NCBI GenBank assembly: GCA_050943135.1
Contig: JBMNOP010000003.1
Coordinates: 179,967-243,966 of the forward strand
Direction of reading: 5' to 3'
DNA from: RUG695 sp050943135
GTDB lineage: Bacteria > Planctomycetota > Planctomycetia > Pirellulales > Thermoguttaceae
Length of the DNA stretch: 64,000 bases
In this document: positions 33,259-42,761 of the stretch, piece by piece
How the letters are laid out: each line of letters opens with the position of its first letter
Position numbering within the stretch: position 1 is the first letter of the stretch
The notes under the pieces: model-generated
What the model was told of the DNA's origin: nothing
The model's database searches: none
The model's input: the letters and a program-made list of their open reading frames with translations, nothing else
Program-made: the position numbers and the translations under genes

Positions 33259-33469
33259 CGCCACGATGTCCGCCTTTTTTCCTTGCTTACCACGTTTTAC
33301 CATGTTGAGACCTGTCCGAACGCAGAACCATCTTAATGGGAACAAATCTTTTTGTCCAGAGTACATCACGGTTTTGGGCAAGTTCGGGAAAACCGCTCTC
33401 GCAAGATCGAGAAGAACTTGTATTTTACCCAAAATACCATAAAATTTCCCCCAACACTTCCGAAAACCC

Positions 33470-33498
33470 TTGGAATTCGATTCGTAAAAGGGTATAAA
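33470..33498 (+). promoter_or_regulatory. Sigma70-like promoter of the Tat-exported oxidoreductase gene
   Basis: TTGGAA (33470-33475) and TATAAA (33493-33498) are 17 bases apart, with a predicted start near 33505 and a leader of about 55 bases. The 301-base gap between the divergent genes holds nothing else recognised. Confidence 0.65.
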
Positions 33499-33559
33499 TA
33501 GAGGGGGCTGGGGGTCGTTAACCCGGTATTTTTACTCCATACCTACATGAGGGATTGTG

Positions 33560-34879
33560 ATGAAAAAACAATTTTCACGTCGTGACTTTCTGAAATCGAG
33601 CGCCCTGAGTGCTACCGCCGCTTCGGTTTTGATGAGTGCCGGCCGCGTTCACGCCGCGGAAAACAACACTTTGAAGGTCGGGTTGATCGGCTGTGGCGGA
33701 CGTGGTCGCGGTGCATTGGTCAACACGCTTGAAGCCGACCCGAATACCGAATTGGTTGCCGTCGGCGACGCGTTCCGTGAAAACGCCGAAGGTGCGATCG
33801 AAGGTTTCGTCGAAGAGTTCGGTGACCGTATCAATGTCACCCCCGATCGAATCTTTGACGGGTTGGATTGCTTCAAGCAAGTCATTCCGGAATGCGACGT
33901 GGTCCTCCTCTGCGAGACCCCGGGATTCCGTCCACGGTCGCTCCGTCTCGCCGTCGAATCCGGTAAACATGTCTTCTGTGAAAAACCGGTCGCTGTCGAT
34001 GCCCCCGGTATCCGTAGCGTGTTCGAGTCGACGGAAATCGCCAAAAAGAATGGTACCACCCTCGTCTCCGGTCTCTGCTGGCGTTATCATCCGAAGGTTC
34101 GCGAGATGGTTCAGCGCGTCAAAGACGGTGAAATCGGCGATGTGATCAGCGGTCGTCTCCTCTACCTGGTCGGTCAGCTCTGGACCCGTCCTCGCCGCAA
34201 AGGTGACACCGAAATGAAATACCAGGTTCGTGACTGGTATAACTTCTGCTGGCTCTCCGGCGATTTCAATATCGAGCAGCAGGTTCATACCCTCGACAAG
34301 GCCCTCTGGGTGATGGACAATGTGGCCCCCGACCACTACTTCGGGATCGGCGCGCGTATGCAGCGTATTCAGCAACCGGCCAACGGCGATATCTACGATG
34401 CGATGGCTTCCTGCCTCGAATACGATAACGGCGTATCATTCTACTCCTACTGCCGTCAGCAAAACAACTGCTGGTCGAAGAACGACGCGATCATTGCCGG
34501 GACGAAGGGAACGGCTCACCTTCTCTCCGGCCTGATTCTCGATTACAAAGGGAACGTGGTCTATCGCTATGACGACAGCGCCTACGCCGACATGTACCTC
34601 ATCGAACATCAGGAGATGTACAAATCGATTCGTGGCGGCGCCACGATCAACAACGGCGACATCATGGCCAAGGCGACGATGATGGGGATCGCAACACGCA
34701 TGGCTTGCTATACCGGCAGACGTCTTTCGTACGACGAGGCGCTCAACGACAACGAAACGATGGATCCGACCGGTTACACCTGGGACGACAGCCCGTGGAA
34801 TCTGCCCGATGCCGAAGGCCGTTACCTGATTCCGGTTCCGGGTGAAGGTCGTCAGATTCACCACATCGTCCGTGGCTGA
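33560..34879 (+). CDS. Gfo/Idh/MocA family oxidoreductase with Tat signal
   Basis: This 439-residue NAD(P)-dependent sugar oxidoreductase is exported by the Tat pathway. The N-terminus has SRRDFLK and a hydrophobic stretch ending in AGRVHA. A Rossmann fold follows with GLIGCGGRGRGAL and then VFCEKPVA, the conserved EKP motif. The C-terminal alpha/beta domain has HTLDKALWVMD. Export of folded, cofactor-loaded members is typical of planctomycetes, which carry many copies. The substrate is not predictable; periplasmic sugar or inositol derivatives are likely. GAGGG lies 6 bases before ATG 33560, which is preferred over GTG 33557. It has its own promoter and is closed by an intrinsic terminator. 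Confidence 0.93.
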   Translation: MKKQFSRRDFLKSSALSATAASVLMSAGRVHAAENNTLKVGLIGCGGRGRGALVNTLEADPNTELVAVGDAFRENAEGAIEGFVEEFGDRINVTPDRIFDGLDCFKQVIPECDVVLLCETPGFRPRSLRLAVESGKHVFCEKPVAVDAPGIRSVFESTEIAKKNGTTLVSGLCWRYHPKVREMVQRVKDGEIGDVISGRLLYLVGQLWTRPRRKGDTEMKYQVRDWYNFCWLSGDFNIEQQVHTLDKALWVMDNVAPDHYFGIGARMQRIQQPANGDIYDAMASCLEYDNGVSFYSYCRQQNNCWSKNDAIIAGTKGTAHLLSGLILDYKGNVVYRYDDSAYADMYLIEHQEMYKSIRGGATINNGDIMAKATMMGIATRMACYTGRRLSYDEALNDNETMDPTGYTWDDSPWNLPDAEGRYLIPVPGEGRQIHHIVRG

Positions 34880-34914
34880 TTCTTCAATTTGTCAATTTGA
34901 TGGTATAACGAACC

Positions 34915-34950
34915 GAAATCTCTCGCTCTGACCGAGCGAGAGATTTCTTT
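34915..34950 (+). terminator. Intrinsic terminator after the Tat oxidoreductase gene
   Basis: GAAATCTCTCGCTC (34915-34928) pairs perfectly with GAGCGAGAGATTTC (34934-34947), a 14-bp stem with a 5-base loop, followed by TTT. Confidence 0.85.
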
Positions 34951-35025
34951 GCCCACGCGCGCTTGGACTTTTATGAAATCATCCCGAATTTTAAAAATTT
35001 CAAGTGCGCTTTTTATGGTTTACCG

Positions 35026-37125
35026 ATGAAACGCCCTTTTTCCCCGACAGCCTCGCTTGCGGTCGCCCTGATAGCTCTCTCTTTCGTTTCTCTCCGAGCC
35101 GCCTCGCCGCTTGACGATGCGATCGGACTGTGGCATTTTTCCGACACCGCGAACAGCGCCGATCCCGGCGTGCCGCTCGGCGTCGAAGGAGACGTTCGTT
35201 TAGGCGTTGCGCTCGACGAGTCGGGCGTGGTCAACTCCCGCCTGCGCGGGGGAGACGGAGCGGTCGCCGACTTTTCGCAAGGGGGGTGGCTCAACGCCGG
35301 TTTGGGGACCAACAATGCGCTGGACGTCAAAGGACGCGAACTCACCTACTACCTGCGCCTGCGCGACCCTTCCGGCACGTGGAACGCGCCAATCCTCTCG
35401 CGTCAAATCGATGGCGAGAAAACGGTGCATAAGATCGTCGCCACCGATTCTTACCTCCGAGGCCTGGTCGGAACCACGAACAATCGCATGCCGATGTTCG
35501 GTGACGCGCCTTTCAACGAAATGCGCGACGAACTTGCCCGAACCGCATGGCACGACGTGGTCCTGCGTTTAGACGGCGTCAAACTGCAGATGTTTGTCGA
35601 CGGACGTCTTTATGACGAAGATTTTATGTTGGGCGATCTTCTCGAAGGGGCGCGCCCGCTTCTGTTCGGCGCCGAATTCGACGAAAACGGGGAAATCCGC
35701 GCTGGGTTCCGGGGACAGATCGATACCGCGGCTCTTTGGAATCGTCCCTTGACCGACGCCGAAGTCCTCTTCCTTTCCGGCGGTCCGCACTTGGCGGATC
35801 AACGGCAGGTTACCGATTTGGGTGACGGCGCGACCCCGCAATACTGGATCCCCCCCAACCACTACAACGTCGGTGACTGCATGCCATTCTACGCCGACGG
35901 GGTCTTTCATTTTATGTTTCTTCTCGACAAGGGACATCATGGTGCGAGAAACGGGCTCGGAGGCCACCAGTGGATCCAAATGACCTCGAAAGACCTGGTC
36001 CACTGGACTCATCATCCTTTCCTCTTTGAGTTTGAAAACCAGGAAGAAGGCTCGTTCTGTACGGGGAGCGTCTTCCATCACGACGGAAACTACTACGCCT
36101 ACTACTCGAACCGGGGGTACGAGTTTCCGGGGGGAGATTACAACGCCCGATGGATTATGCACGGACGTCTGGCGATGGCGGTCTCAAAAGACGGGATCCA
36201 TTTCAAAAAGACATACGTGGAACCACTCATCGATCTTCCCGAAGATTACGCCCACACCACCCGAGATCCGGTCGTCTTCCGGAATCCCGAAACGAATCAG
36301 TTCCATATGTATTTCACCACCACCTACAAGGGTTACGGCTGCTGGGGACAGGCGATTTCGGACGACCTGTACCATTGGGAGCTGGCCGAACCGATTTTCG
36401 CCCATCGGGACGGCGAACCGGAATGTCCCGACTGGTTCCGGTGGGGCGACAAATACTACACCATCGCAAACCACACCAACGGATACTGGCTCTGGTCCGA
36501 TTCGCCGAACGGGCCGTGGGACCTTCCTCCCGCTCCGAACCAACTGATGCCCGGAATCATCAACGTACCGAAAACCGCGCCGTTCGGCGAAAACCGACGT
36601 ATCATCTGTGGTTGGACGCGGGAAGCCGGATTCGGCGGTCACTCGGTCATCCATGAGCTTGTTCGCCACGAAGATGGAACGCTCGGCGAAAAATTCGTTC
36701 CCGAGCTGATCCCCGCTGTCGAGCCCCCGATCTTCCGAATCGAGAATTTGGACACGGAATACCGAGAATGGCCCGTTTCGCAACCCAATCTGCAAATCAA
36801 GTTTCACCTGACCTTTCCGGCGCAGCGGCGCGATCGGATTCGGGATCTCCGTTTTCAGTTTGCCGACGATGCGCTTTTGGTGGTCTCTCCCCGAGCAGGC
36901 CGGATCACACTGGGGGAATTTAATCTTTCGCAGGTTGATTTCACGACCGGGGAATTGGAATTGACCCTCATTCTGAAAGGGAAGATCGCCGACCTCGAAG
37001 TCAACGGCAACCGTACGCTGACAAGTACCTTCTCGGAAGTCAACGAAAGGCGATTGGTCCTGCACGGCGACGGGCCGGGGTGGAACGTCGAACGGTTCGA
37101 GGTGAGTCCCTTAAAACAAAAGTAA
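35026..37125 (+). CDS. Exported GH32-like glycoside hydrolase with N-terminal LamG-like domain
   Basis: This 699-residue secreted enzyme has a signal peptide of about 23 residues (ASLAVALIALSFVSLRA). Residues about 25-240 form a concanavalin/LamG-like domain (GLWHF, then LFGAEFDENGE and DTAALWNRPLTDAEV). Residues about 270-560 resemble a GH32 five-bladed propeller: GDCMPFYADGVFHFMF with the nucleophile Asp, TSKDLVHWTHHP, TRDPVVF (RDP motif) and EPECPDWF (EC acid/base motif). A C-terminal beta-sandwich follows. GH32 enzymes act on fructans or sucrose, but such planctomycete members may have other substrates. The frame extends upstream to 34963; ATG 35026 gives a proper signal sequence. No clear ribosome-binding site is seen. 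Confidence 0.82.
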   Translation: MKRPFSPTASLAVALIALSFVSLRAASPLDDAIGLWHFSDTANSADPGVPLGVEGDVRLGVALDESGVVNSRLRGGDGAVADFSQGGWLNAGLGTNNALDVKGRELTYYLRLRDPSGTWNAPILSRQIDGEKTVHKIVATDSYLRGLVGTTNNRMPMFGDAPFNEMRDELARTAWHDVVLRLDGVKLQMFVDGRLYDEDFMLGDLLEGARPLLFGAEFDENGEIRAGFRGQIDTAALWNRPLTDAEVLFLSGGPHLADQRQVTDLGDGATPQYWIPPNHYNVGDCMPFYADGVFHFMFLLDKGHHGARNGLGGHQWIQMTSKDLVHWTHHPFLFEFENQEEGSFCTGSVFHHDGNYYAYYSNRGYEFPGGDYNARWIMHGRLAMAVSKDGIHFKKTYVEPLIDLPEDYAHTTRDPVVFRNPETNQFHMYFTTTYKGYGCWGQAISDDLYHWELAEPIFAHRDGEPECPDWFRWGDKYYTIANHTNGYWLWSDSPNGPWDLPPAPNQLMPGIINVPKTAPFGENRRIICGWTREAGFGGHSVIHELVRHEDGTLGEKFVPELIPAVEPPIFRIENLDTEYREWPVSQPNLQIKFHLTFPAQRRDRIRDLRFQFADDALLVVSPRAGRITLGEFNLSQVDFTTGELELTLILKGKIADLEVNGNRTLTSTFSEVNERRLVLHGDGPGWNVERFEVSPLKQK

Positions 37126-37169
37126 CCGGAACGAAAAGGACAGGCTCGGCGCAAAAAGAACGATCGATC

Positions 37170-37194
37170 GCCCCGAGCTCGTGCGAGCCGGGGC
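37170..37194. terminator. Hairpin at the carB / GH32-like convergent junction
   Basis: GCCCCG-A-GCTC (37170-37180) pairs with GAGC-CGGGGC (37185-37194), with a GTGC loop and one bulged A. It directly abuts the carB stop codon. No T-run is present. Confidence 0.6.
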
Positions 37195-40100
37195 TCAGTC
37201 GTGGTATTCTTGGAGCGACTTGACCGTGTCTTTCGAGGAAAGGATCGCTTCGATTCCCTTGGCGGCAGCCACGGCCGCGGCAATGGTCGTCATATAAGGG
37301 ATCTGCAACCGGATGGCGTTCTTACGAATGTAAGAGTCATCGACCTGACTCGATTTCCCTTTGGGTGTGTTGATGACTAACTGAATGTCGCCGTTTTTCA
37401 TCGCGTCGATAATCGTCGGCTCACCGTTTTCCGCATCACGAAGTTTCATGACCGTCTTCGACTCGATTCCGGCGTCGGCCAGAGCTTTTTGGGTTCCCTC
37501 GGTGGCCAGAATGTTGAAACCGAGTCGCTTGAACCGGCTGGCGGCGTCGATTACCGAGGATTTGTCGGAAGGTGCAACGGTGATCAGAACCGTTCCGGAG
37601 GTCGGCAAGGTTCCGCCGGCAGCCTCTTCGGCCTTGAAGAAAGCCAGACCGAACGAGTCGGAAAGCCCGAGGACTTCCCCGGTCGAACGCATTTCGGGCC
37701 CGAGGATCGGGTCGACTTCTTGGAACATATAAAAAGGAAAAACAGCTTCTTTGACGCCGAAATGAGTAAACGGCCGCGGCTTGACGTTGAGGCTGTCGAT
37801 CGTCTCGCCGATCATCATTCGCGTTGCCAGAGAAGCCATCTCGATATTGCAGACCTTCGAAACGAGCGGAACGGTTCGGCTCGCACGGGGGTTAGCCTCC
37901 AGGACGTAGACAATGTCGTCGGCAATGGCATACTGAATGTTCATCAGCCCGACAACCCCCATTTCGACCGCGATTTTCCTTGTGTATTCGTAGATCGTGT
38001 CGATATGTTTGCGGGGGATGCTGATCGGCGGAATGACACACGCCGAGTCACCGGAGTGGATACCGGCCAGCTCGATATGTTCCATCACCGAAGGAACAAA
38101 GGCGTCGTGCCCGTCGCAAACGGCATCGGCTTCGGTCTCGATGGCATTGGGCAAGAAGCGGTCTATCAGGATAGGACGTTCCGGCGAAACATCGACGGCG
38201 GCCTTCACGTAGTCGGTCAGCATTTCGTCGTCGTGAACGACTTCCATCGCACGGCCGCCCAAGACAAAGGAGGGACGAACCATCAGGGGATAACCGACCC
38301 GTTTGGCGACTTCCAAAGCCTCTTCGACATTGGTCACCATTCCCGATTCCGGTTGGGGGATGTGAAGTTTCGCCATCATGTGACGGAACAGGTCACGGTC
38401 TTCGGCCAGGTCGATCGTCTTGGGAGACGTCCCAATGATCTTCACCCCGTTTTCTTCCAGCTCCATGGCAAGGTTCAGCGGGGTTTGGCCGCCGAACTGA
38501 ACCACCACGCCGTCCGGCTTTTCGGCCTCGTAAATGCTAAGCACATCTTCGAGGGTAAGCGGTTCAAAGTAAAGTTTGTCGCTCGTGTCGTAGTCGGTCG
38601 AAACCGTCTCGGGGTTGCAGTTGACCATGATCGTCTCGTAACCGGCCTTGCGCAGGGCAAACGCGGCATGGACACAGCAGTAATCGAACTCGATTCCCTG
38701 CCCGATCCGGTTCGGGCCGCCGCCGAGAACCATCACCTTTTTATGGCGTGAAATGTTGTTCAGATTTTTTCCGGAATAGGTCGAATAGTAGTAGCGGGCG
38801 TTTTCGACACCGCTGACCGGGAGCGGCTCCCAGACCGCGGCCACACCGAGGGCCAGACGCCTGGTGCGGATCTCTTTTTCGGGCAGACCGAGAAGTTTGG
38901 CAAGGTATTTGTCGGCGAAACCGTCTTTTTTGGCGCGGACGAGAAGGTCATCGGGAAGAGTCTTTCCTTTGTAGGAAAGTATTTCCTCTTCCTCTTCGAC
39001 CAGTTCTTTCATTTGGATGAGGAAGTAGTCCTTGATCTTGGTCGCTTCGTGGATCTCCGCGACCGTTGCCCCTTTCCGAAGGGCTTCGTAGATTTGGAAA
39101 TAACGTTCGCTGCTCGGCGTTTTCACCTTTTCGAGCAATTCTTCCTTCGAAAGTTTGTTGAAGTGCTTCGCAAAACCGAGACCGCTCCGACCGATTTCAA
39201 GTGAGCGAATCGCTTTTTGGAACGCTTCTTTGAAGTTTTTCCCGATGCTCATGACCTCTCCGACAGCTCGCATCTGCGTGCCGAGGCGGTCTTCGACCCC
39301 CTTGAACTTCTCGAAGGCCCAACGGGCAAACTTGACAACGACATAGTCCCCGGAAGGAACGTACTTTTCAAGCGTTCCGTCTTTCCAGTAAGGTAATTCG
39401 TCGAGGGTCATCCCCCCGGCGAGTTTTGCCGAAACCAGCGCGATCGGAAAACCGGTTGCCTTCGAGGCCAAAGCACTCGAACGGCTTGTTCGCGGGTTAA
39501 TCTCGATCACGACCACACGGCCGGTTTTCGGGTCGTGGGCAAATTGGACGTTCGTCCCACCGACCACGCCGATCGCCTCGACAATCTTGTAGGCATATTC
39601 TTGGAGTCTCTTTTGCAGTTCGGGAGAGATCGTCAGCATTGGGGCCGTACAGAAGGAGTCCCCGGTGTGAATCCCCATTGGATCGACGTTTTCGATGAAA
39701 CAGACGGTAATCATCTGGTTTTTGACGTCTCGGACAACTTCCAACTCAAGTTCTTCCCACCCTGCTACCGACTCTTCGATCAAAACCTGGCGGGCGGGAC
39801 TCGCGGCCAAACCACGGGAGACAATTGTTTGGATTTCGTCGGGGTTCTGGGCAAAACCACCCCCTGTTCCGCCCATGGTATAAGCGGGGCGGACCACGAC
39901 CGGGTAACCGATTTCGGCGGCAATCTTTTCGGCCTCTTCGAGCGAGTTGGCGATTTCGCCTCGGGCCGTGGCGATTCCCAAAGATTTCATCGTGTCCCTG
40001 AACACCTGACGGTCTTCACCTCGCACGATCGCATCGAGCTGAACGCCGATCACGCGGACGCCGTATTTGTCCAAGACACCGGCTTTGTTCAGGTCGATAG

Positions 40101-40395
40101 CCAAATTCAGCGCCGATTGACCTCCGAGGTTCGGCAAGAGAGCGTCCGGCCGCTCCTTAACGATGATTTTTTCGAGAGAGGGAACCGTGAGCGGTTCAAT
40201 GTAGGTCGCGTCGGCCATGACCGGGTCGGTCATGATCGTCGCGGGGTTCGAGTTGACCAGGACGATTTGGTAGCCGAGTTCGCGCAGCGCCTTGCACGCC
40301 TGAGTTCCGGAATAGTCGAATTCACAAGCTTGACCGATAACAATCGGGCCGGACCCGACAATCATCACCTTCTTGACGTCTTCCCGTCTCGGCAT
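37195..40395 (-). CDS. carB: Carbamoyl-phosphate synthase large subunit
   Basis: This 1066-residue enzyme makes carbamoyl phosphate from bicarbonate, ammonia and two ATP, feeding pyrimidine and arginine synthesis. It shows the expected duplicated architecture. The first half begins with VMIVGSGPIVIGQACEFDYSG and the second, near residue 560, with VMVLGGGPNRIGQGIEFDY. Each half has an ATP-grasp domain (for example PTKAL-like and VIEINPRTSRSSALASKATG segments). The C-terminal 130 residues form the MGS-like allosteric domain (ILATEGTQKAL, then VINTPKGK). The length is standard. The ATG is preceded by AGAAGGAAGGAAG. carA is not in the window. The promoter lies at the end of the upstream SGNH gene and gives a leader of about 118 bases. 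Confidence 0.97.
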   Translation of the reverse strand: MPRREDVKKVMIVGSGPIVIGQACEFDYSGTQACKALRELGYQIVLVNSNPATIMTDPVMADATYIEPLTVPSLEKIIVKERPDALLPNLGGQSALNLAIDLNKAGVLDKYGVRVIGVQLDAIVRGEDRQVFRDTMKSLGIATARGEIANSLEEAEKIAAEIGYPVVVRPAYTMGGTGGGFAQNPDEIQTIVSRGLAASPARQVLIEESVAGWEELELEVVRDVKNQMITVCFIENVDPMGIHTGDSFCTAPMLTISPELQKRLQEYAYKIVEAIGVVGGTNVQFAHDPKTGRVVVIEINPRTSRSSALASKATGFPIALVSAKLAGGMTLDELPYWKDGTLEKYVPSGDYVVVKFARWAFEKFKGVEDRLGTQMRAVGEVMSIGKNFKEAFQKAIRSLEIGRSGLGFAKHFNKLSKEELLEKVKTPSSERYFQIYEALRKGATVAEIHEATKIKDYFLIQMKELVEEEEEILSYKGKTLPDDLLVRAKKDGFADKYLAKLLGLPEKEIRTRRLALGVAAVWEPLPVSGVENARYYYSTYSGKNLNNISRHKKVMVLGGGPNRIGQGIEFDYCCVHAAFALRKAGYETIMVNCNPETVSTDYDTSDKLYFEPLTLEDVLSIYEAEKPDGVVVQFGGQTPLNLAMELEENGVKIIGTSPKTIDLAEDRDLFRHMMAKLHIPQPESGMVTNVEEALEVAKRVGYPLMVRPSFVLGGRAMEVVHDDEMLTDYVKAAVDVSPERPILIDRFLPNAIETEADAVCDGHDAFVPSVMEHIELAGIHSGDSACVIPPISIPRKHIDTIYEYTRKIAVEMGVVGLMNIQYAIADDIVYVLEANPRASRTVPLVSKVCNIEMASLATRMMIGETIDSLNVKPRPFTHFGVKEAVFPFYMFQEVDPILGPEMRSTGEVLGLSDSFGLAFFKAEEAAGGTLPTSGTVLITVAPSDKSSVIDAASRFKRLGFNILATEGTQKALADAGIESKTVMKLRDAENGEPTIIDAMKNGDIQLVINTPKGKSSQVDDSYIRKNAIRLQIPYMTTIAAAVAAAKGIEAILSSKDTVKSLQEYHD

Positions 40396-40519
40396 TATTT
40401 CTTCCTTCCTTCTGCTGTAGGGCGAAAACGAACCATAACCAAAAGCAAACTTTGGGAGAGTGGAATCGTTTCGGACTCAACCCTACTGGTCCAAAAAGCG
40501 CTGGCTCCAAATTGGGCAC

Positions 40520-40547
40520 ATTATAATGGGTTTCGGCTCTCTGTCAA
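40520..40547 (-). promoter_or_regulatory. carB: Consensus sigma70 promoter of carB
   Basis: On the minus strand TTGACA (40547-40542) and TATAAT (40525-40520) are 16 bases apart; both hexamers match consensus. The -35 box overlaps the last codons of the upstream SGNH hydrolase gene. The predicted start near 40513 leaves a leader of about 118 bases. Confidence 0.8.
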
Positions 40548-41248
40548 TTCGAGAGGAGAGAATCCAAGACAGCCTCGGCAACCGCCTTACCCTGGAGTTC
40601 GGCCACCGGTCGTTTAAAGTGAACGCCGTCGGTCCACGGCTCTTTTTCCTCGCCGTCAAGGGTGACTTGGTATAGATCGATCAGGCCGAGATTCAGTTCG
40701 GCGGCAATCTTCTTGGCGTAATCACCGAGTTCTTTGGACGTCTTGCAATTGTCGGCGTTCTCGGTCGGTGTGCATGTGACCAAAAACAGTTTGGCTTCCG
40801 GAACTTTGGCACGAATGAAAAGGACGGCTTGACGATAGGCATATTCCCACTCCTTGCGATCCGAGGAAATCGAATGGAGCCCGTTATTAAAGGTGATGAC
40901 GTCGTATTTGTTGTTCGAAAGGACCATGTTAAGCTCTTCGAAATATTGGGGGTCTGTCACACATTTGGAACCGGCCCAGTAAGTCAGGCTCGCCTTATCG
41001 CCCAGGTCGTGGTGTACCGCTGACTGGTATCCGTTGCATATCGAATCTCCGATCAGAAGAAGACGAGGTTTTGATTGATCGTTGGTGTCGTGCATGTAGA
41101 TGATGGTCCATTCGATCGTCTCGCGTCGGCGGGAAGTTTCGGTCGGTTGAAATTGTTTGTAGAGGTCGGTCTCTTGCTCGGCGCCCATAAGGAACGATGC
41201 CGCAAAAGCAGCAAAAATCATAAAAAGTTTTCCGAAGATTCTTCTCAT
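40544..41248 (-). CDS. Exported SGNH/GDSL hydrolase
   Basis: This 234-residue secreted esterase-like protein has a signal peptide of about 22 residues (FMIFAAFAASFLMGA). It has LLLIGDSICNGY (GDS nucleophile block), FNNGLHS (the Asn-containing block III) and DGVHF (Asp/His block V), so all catalytic residues are present. The substrate is probably an acylated sugar. It has its own promoter (41404-41432). AGGAGAGAGAAGG precedes the ATG. carB follows on the same strand but has a separate consensus promoter. Confidence 0.87.
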   Translation of the reverse strand: MRRIFGKLFMIFAAFAASFLMGAEQETDLYKQFQPTETSRRRETIEWTIIYMHDTNDQSKPRLLLIGDSICNGYQSAVHHDLGDKASLTYWAGSKCVTDPQYFEELNMVLSNNKYDVITFNNGLHSISSDRKEWEYAYRQAVLFIRAKVPEAKLFLVTCTPTENADNCKTSKELGDYAKKIAAELNLGLIDLYQVTLDGEEKEPWTDGVHFKRPVAELQGKAVAEAVLDSLLSN

Positions 41249-41403
41249 GCCTTCTCTCTCCTCAGAATGGTTTCAGAAAAATAATCCCAATTCGCGAAAC
41301 GTTTTTTCGGGGACCGACGATCAGAGGACCGGACTGGGCCGACGATGTCGACTCGGCCCCGCGTAGGATTCGATTCCCTTTTCGAGAACCTACCTTCATT
41401 GGA

Positions 41404-41432
41404 AATATAACTTATCCGAACACCCTTTTCAA
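41404..41432 (-). promoter_or_regulatory. Sigma70-like promoter of the SGNH hydrolase gene
   Basis: On the minus strand TTGAAA (41432-41427) and TATATT (41409-41404) are 17 bases apart, with a predicted start near 41397 and a leader of about 150 bases. The 329-base gap to the divergent trxB holds only this promoter and a poor TATGAT -10-like site (41478-41483) for trxB. Confidence 0.6.
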
Positions 41433-41577
41433 TTCTCCCCGTCGATTCCGGGGACTCGCCAGAAATGTTTAAAATGATATGATTCTCTTTAACAGCAACC
41501 CCGGTGTGGAAAAGGAATTTCATCGTACCTGAATGATCTCTTGAACCGCGGGAACGAAAAAGAGGCGACAGTAAACC

Positions 41578-42624
41578 ATGGAAATCAGATCGGTCATCAT
41601 CATCGGAAGCGGACCTGCAGGCTGGACCGCGGGAATCTATGCCGCTCGCGCAGGACTCGCTCCCCTTCTCTTCGAAGGAGAAGCAACCGCCGAAAATACC
41701 GAGGCGGGCCGGGCACCAATGGGCCAGCTCTCCACGACCAACGAAGTCGAGAATTACCCTGGTTTCCCCCGCGGAAATTGGGAGCCTTCCCTGACCGCAG
41801 CGCTCAATCCGGACCGTTTGTCTATCCTTCCGCCGATTCGTCCCGGGGCGGTTACCGGACCGGCGCTTGTCGAACTGATGAGAGAACAGGCTATTGCTCA
41901 GGGCCTCGAAATCAGGGATACCGATATTGTTGCCGTTGATTTTTCCACACGCCCCTTCCCTCTGACCGATTCGACCGGTCGAAGTTACCACGCCCAAAGC
42001 GTGATTGTGGCCACAGGCGCCTCGGCCAAACGCCTGGGCCTGCCGTCGGAGGCGCGCTTCAAGAACAGGGGCGTCAGTACCTGCGCCGTCTGTGACGGTC
42101 CTCTTCCCCGATTTCGCAATAAACCGATCGCCGTGGTTGGCGGGGGGGATTCCGCGGTCGAAGAGGCTCTTTACCTTTCCCGATTCGGTTCCGTCATCTA
42201 CCTGATCCACCGCCGGAACGAATTTCGCGCCTCAAGGGTCATGATGTTACGCGCCGAATCGGAACCGAAAATTCAGATTCTCCGCAATCGCGTTGTACAA
42301 GAGGTTCTCGGAACGGACCAGCAAGGGGTGACGGGGGTCGTTCTGGCGAGTACCGCGGGCGAACCGGACCTAACACTCGAAATTTCAGGGCTTTTTCCGG
42401 CCATCGGACACACACCCAACGTTTCGTTCCTCAAAAGACAGTTGAGATTGACGTCGGCCGGTTTTATCGAACGTCCGATTCCGTTTCAAACCGCGACGAG
42501 CGTTCCCGGTGTTTTCGCCGCCGGCGATGTTGCCGATGCGCGTTATCGCCAGGCAATAACCGCCGCGGCGGGCGGTTGCATGGCCGCGCTCGATGCCGAA
42601 AGATTTCTGCAAACCCCCCGATAA
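41578..42624 (+). CDS. trxB: Thioredoxin-disulfide reductase
   Basis: This 348-residue flavoenzyme reduces thioredoxin with NADPH. FAD binding is shown by IIGSGPAGWTAGIYAARAG, the redox-active pair by CAVC (C169, C172; most family members have CATC), NADPH binding by VVGGGDSAVEEA and HRRNEFRAS, and the closing FAD motif by GVFAAGDVAD. It is about 30 residues longer than E. coli TrxB. The main extra piece is a loop of about 27 residues (65-91, WEPSLTAALNPDRLSILPP) inserted between ENYPGFP and the VTGPALVELM helix. The insertion keeps the frame and does not touch the cofactor motifs. The gene appears to be monocistronic. Confidence 0.95.
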   Translation: MEIRSVIIIGSGPAGWTAGIYAARAGLAPLLFEGEATAENTEAGRAPMGQLSTTNEVENYPGFPRGNWEPSLTAALNPDRLSILPPIRPGAVTGPALVELMREQAIAQGLEIRDTDIVAVDFSTRPFPLTDSTGRSYHAQSVIVATGASAKRLGLPSEARFKNRGVSTCAVCDGPLPRFRNKPIAVVGGGDSAVEEALYLSRFGSVIYLIHRRNEFRASRVMMLRAESEPKIQILRNRVVQEVLGTDQQGVTGVVLASTAGEPDLTLEISGLFPAIGHTPNVSFLKRQLRLTSAGFIERPIPFQTATSVPGVFAAGDVADARYRQAITAAAGGCMAALDAERFLQTPR

Positions 42625-42657
42625 ACAACATTCCTTTCGATGGGGTTTTCCCGGGAA

Positions 42658-42751
42658 ACTTTCACGACATGTGTTACTGATCGTTCACGAAAGCCATCCA
42701 AAACCCGGAGACCGACGGGAATAACGCGTACATTTTGCACTTTCACGACAT
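42658..42751. repeat. 13-base direct repeats in the gap upstream of the WYL regulator
   Basis: ACTTTCACGACAT occurs at 42658-42670 and again exactly at 42739-42751; the shorter core TTCACGA also occurs at 42684-42690. The 512 bases between trxB and the WYL gene hold these repeats, an inverted repeat and A/T-rich promoter-like sequence, but no convincing gene. Confidence 0.45.
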
Positions 42752-42761
42752 CTTCTCGTCG

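Noticed and set aside
33259..33432. N-terminal extension of the serine hydrolase-NamZ gene
   Set aside because: The 58 extra residues do not look like a signal peptide or domain, while ATG 33258 begins a proper signal sequence.
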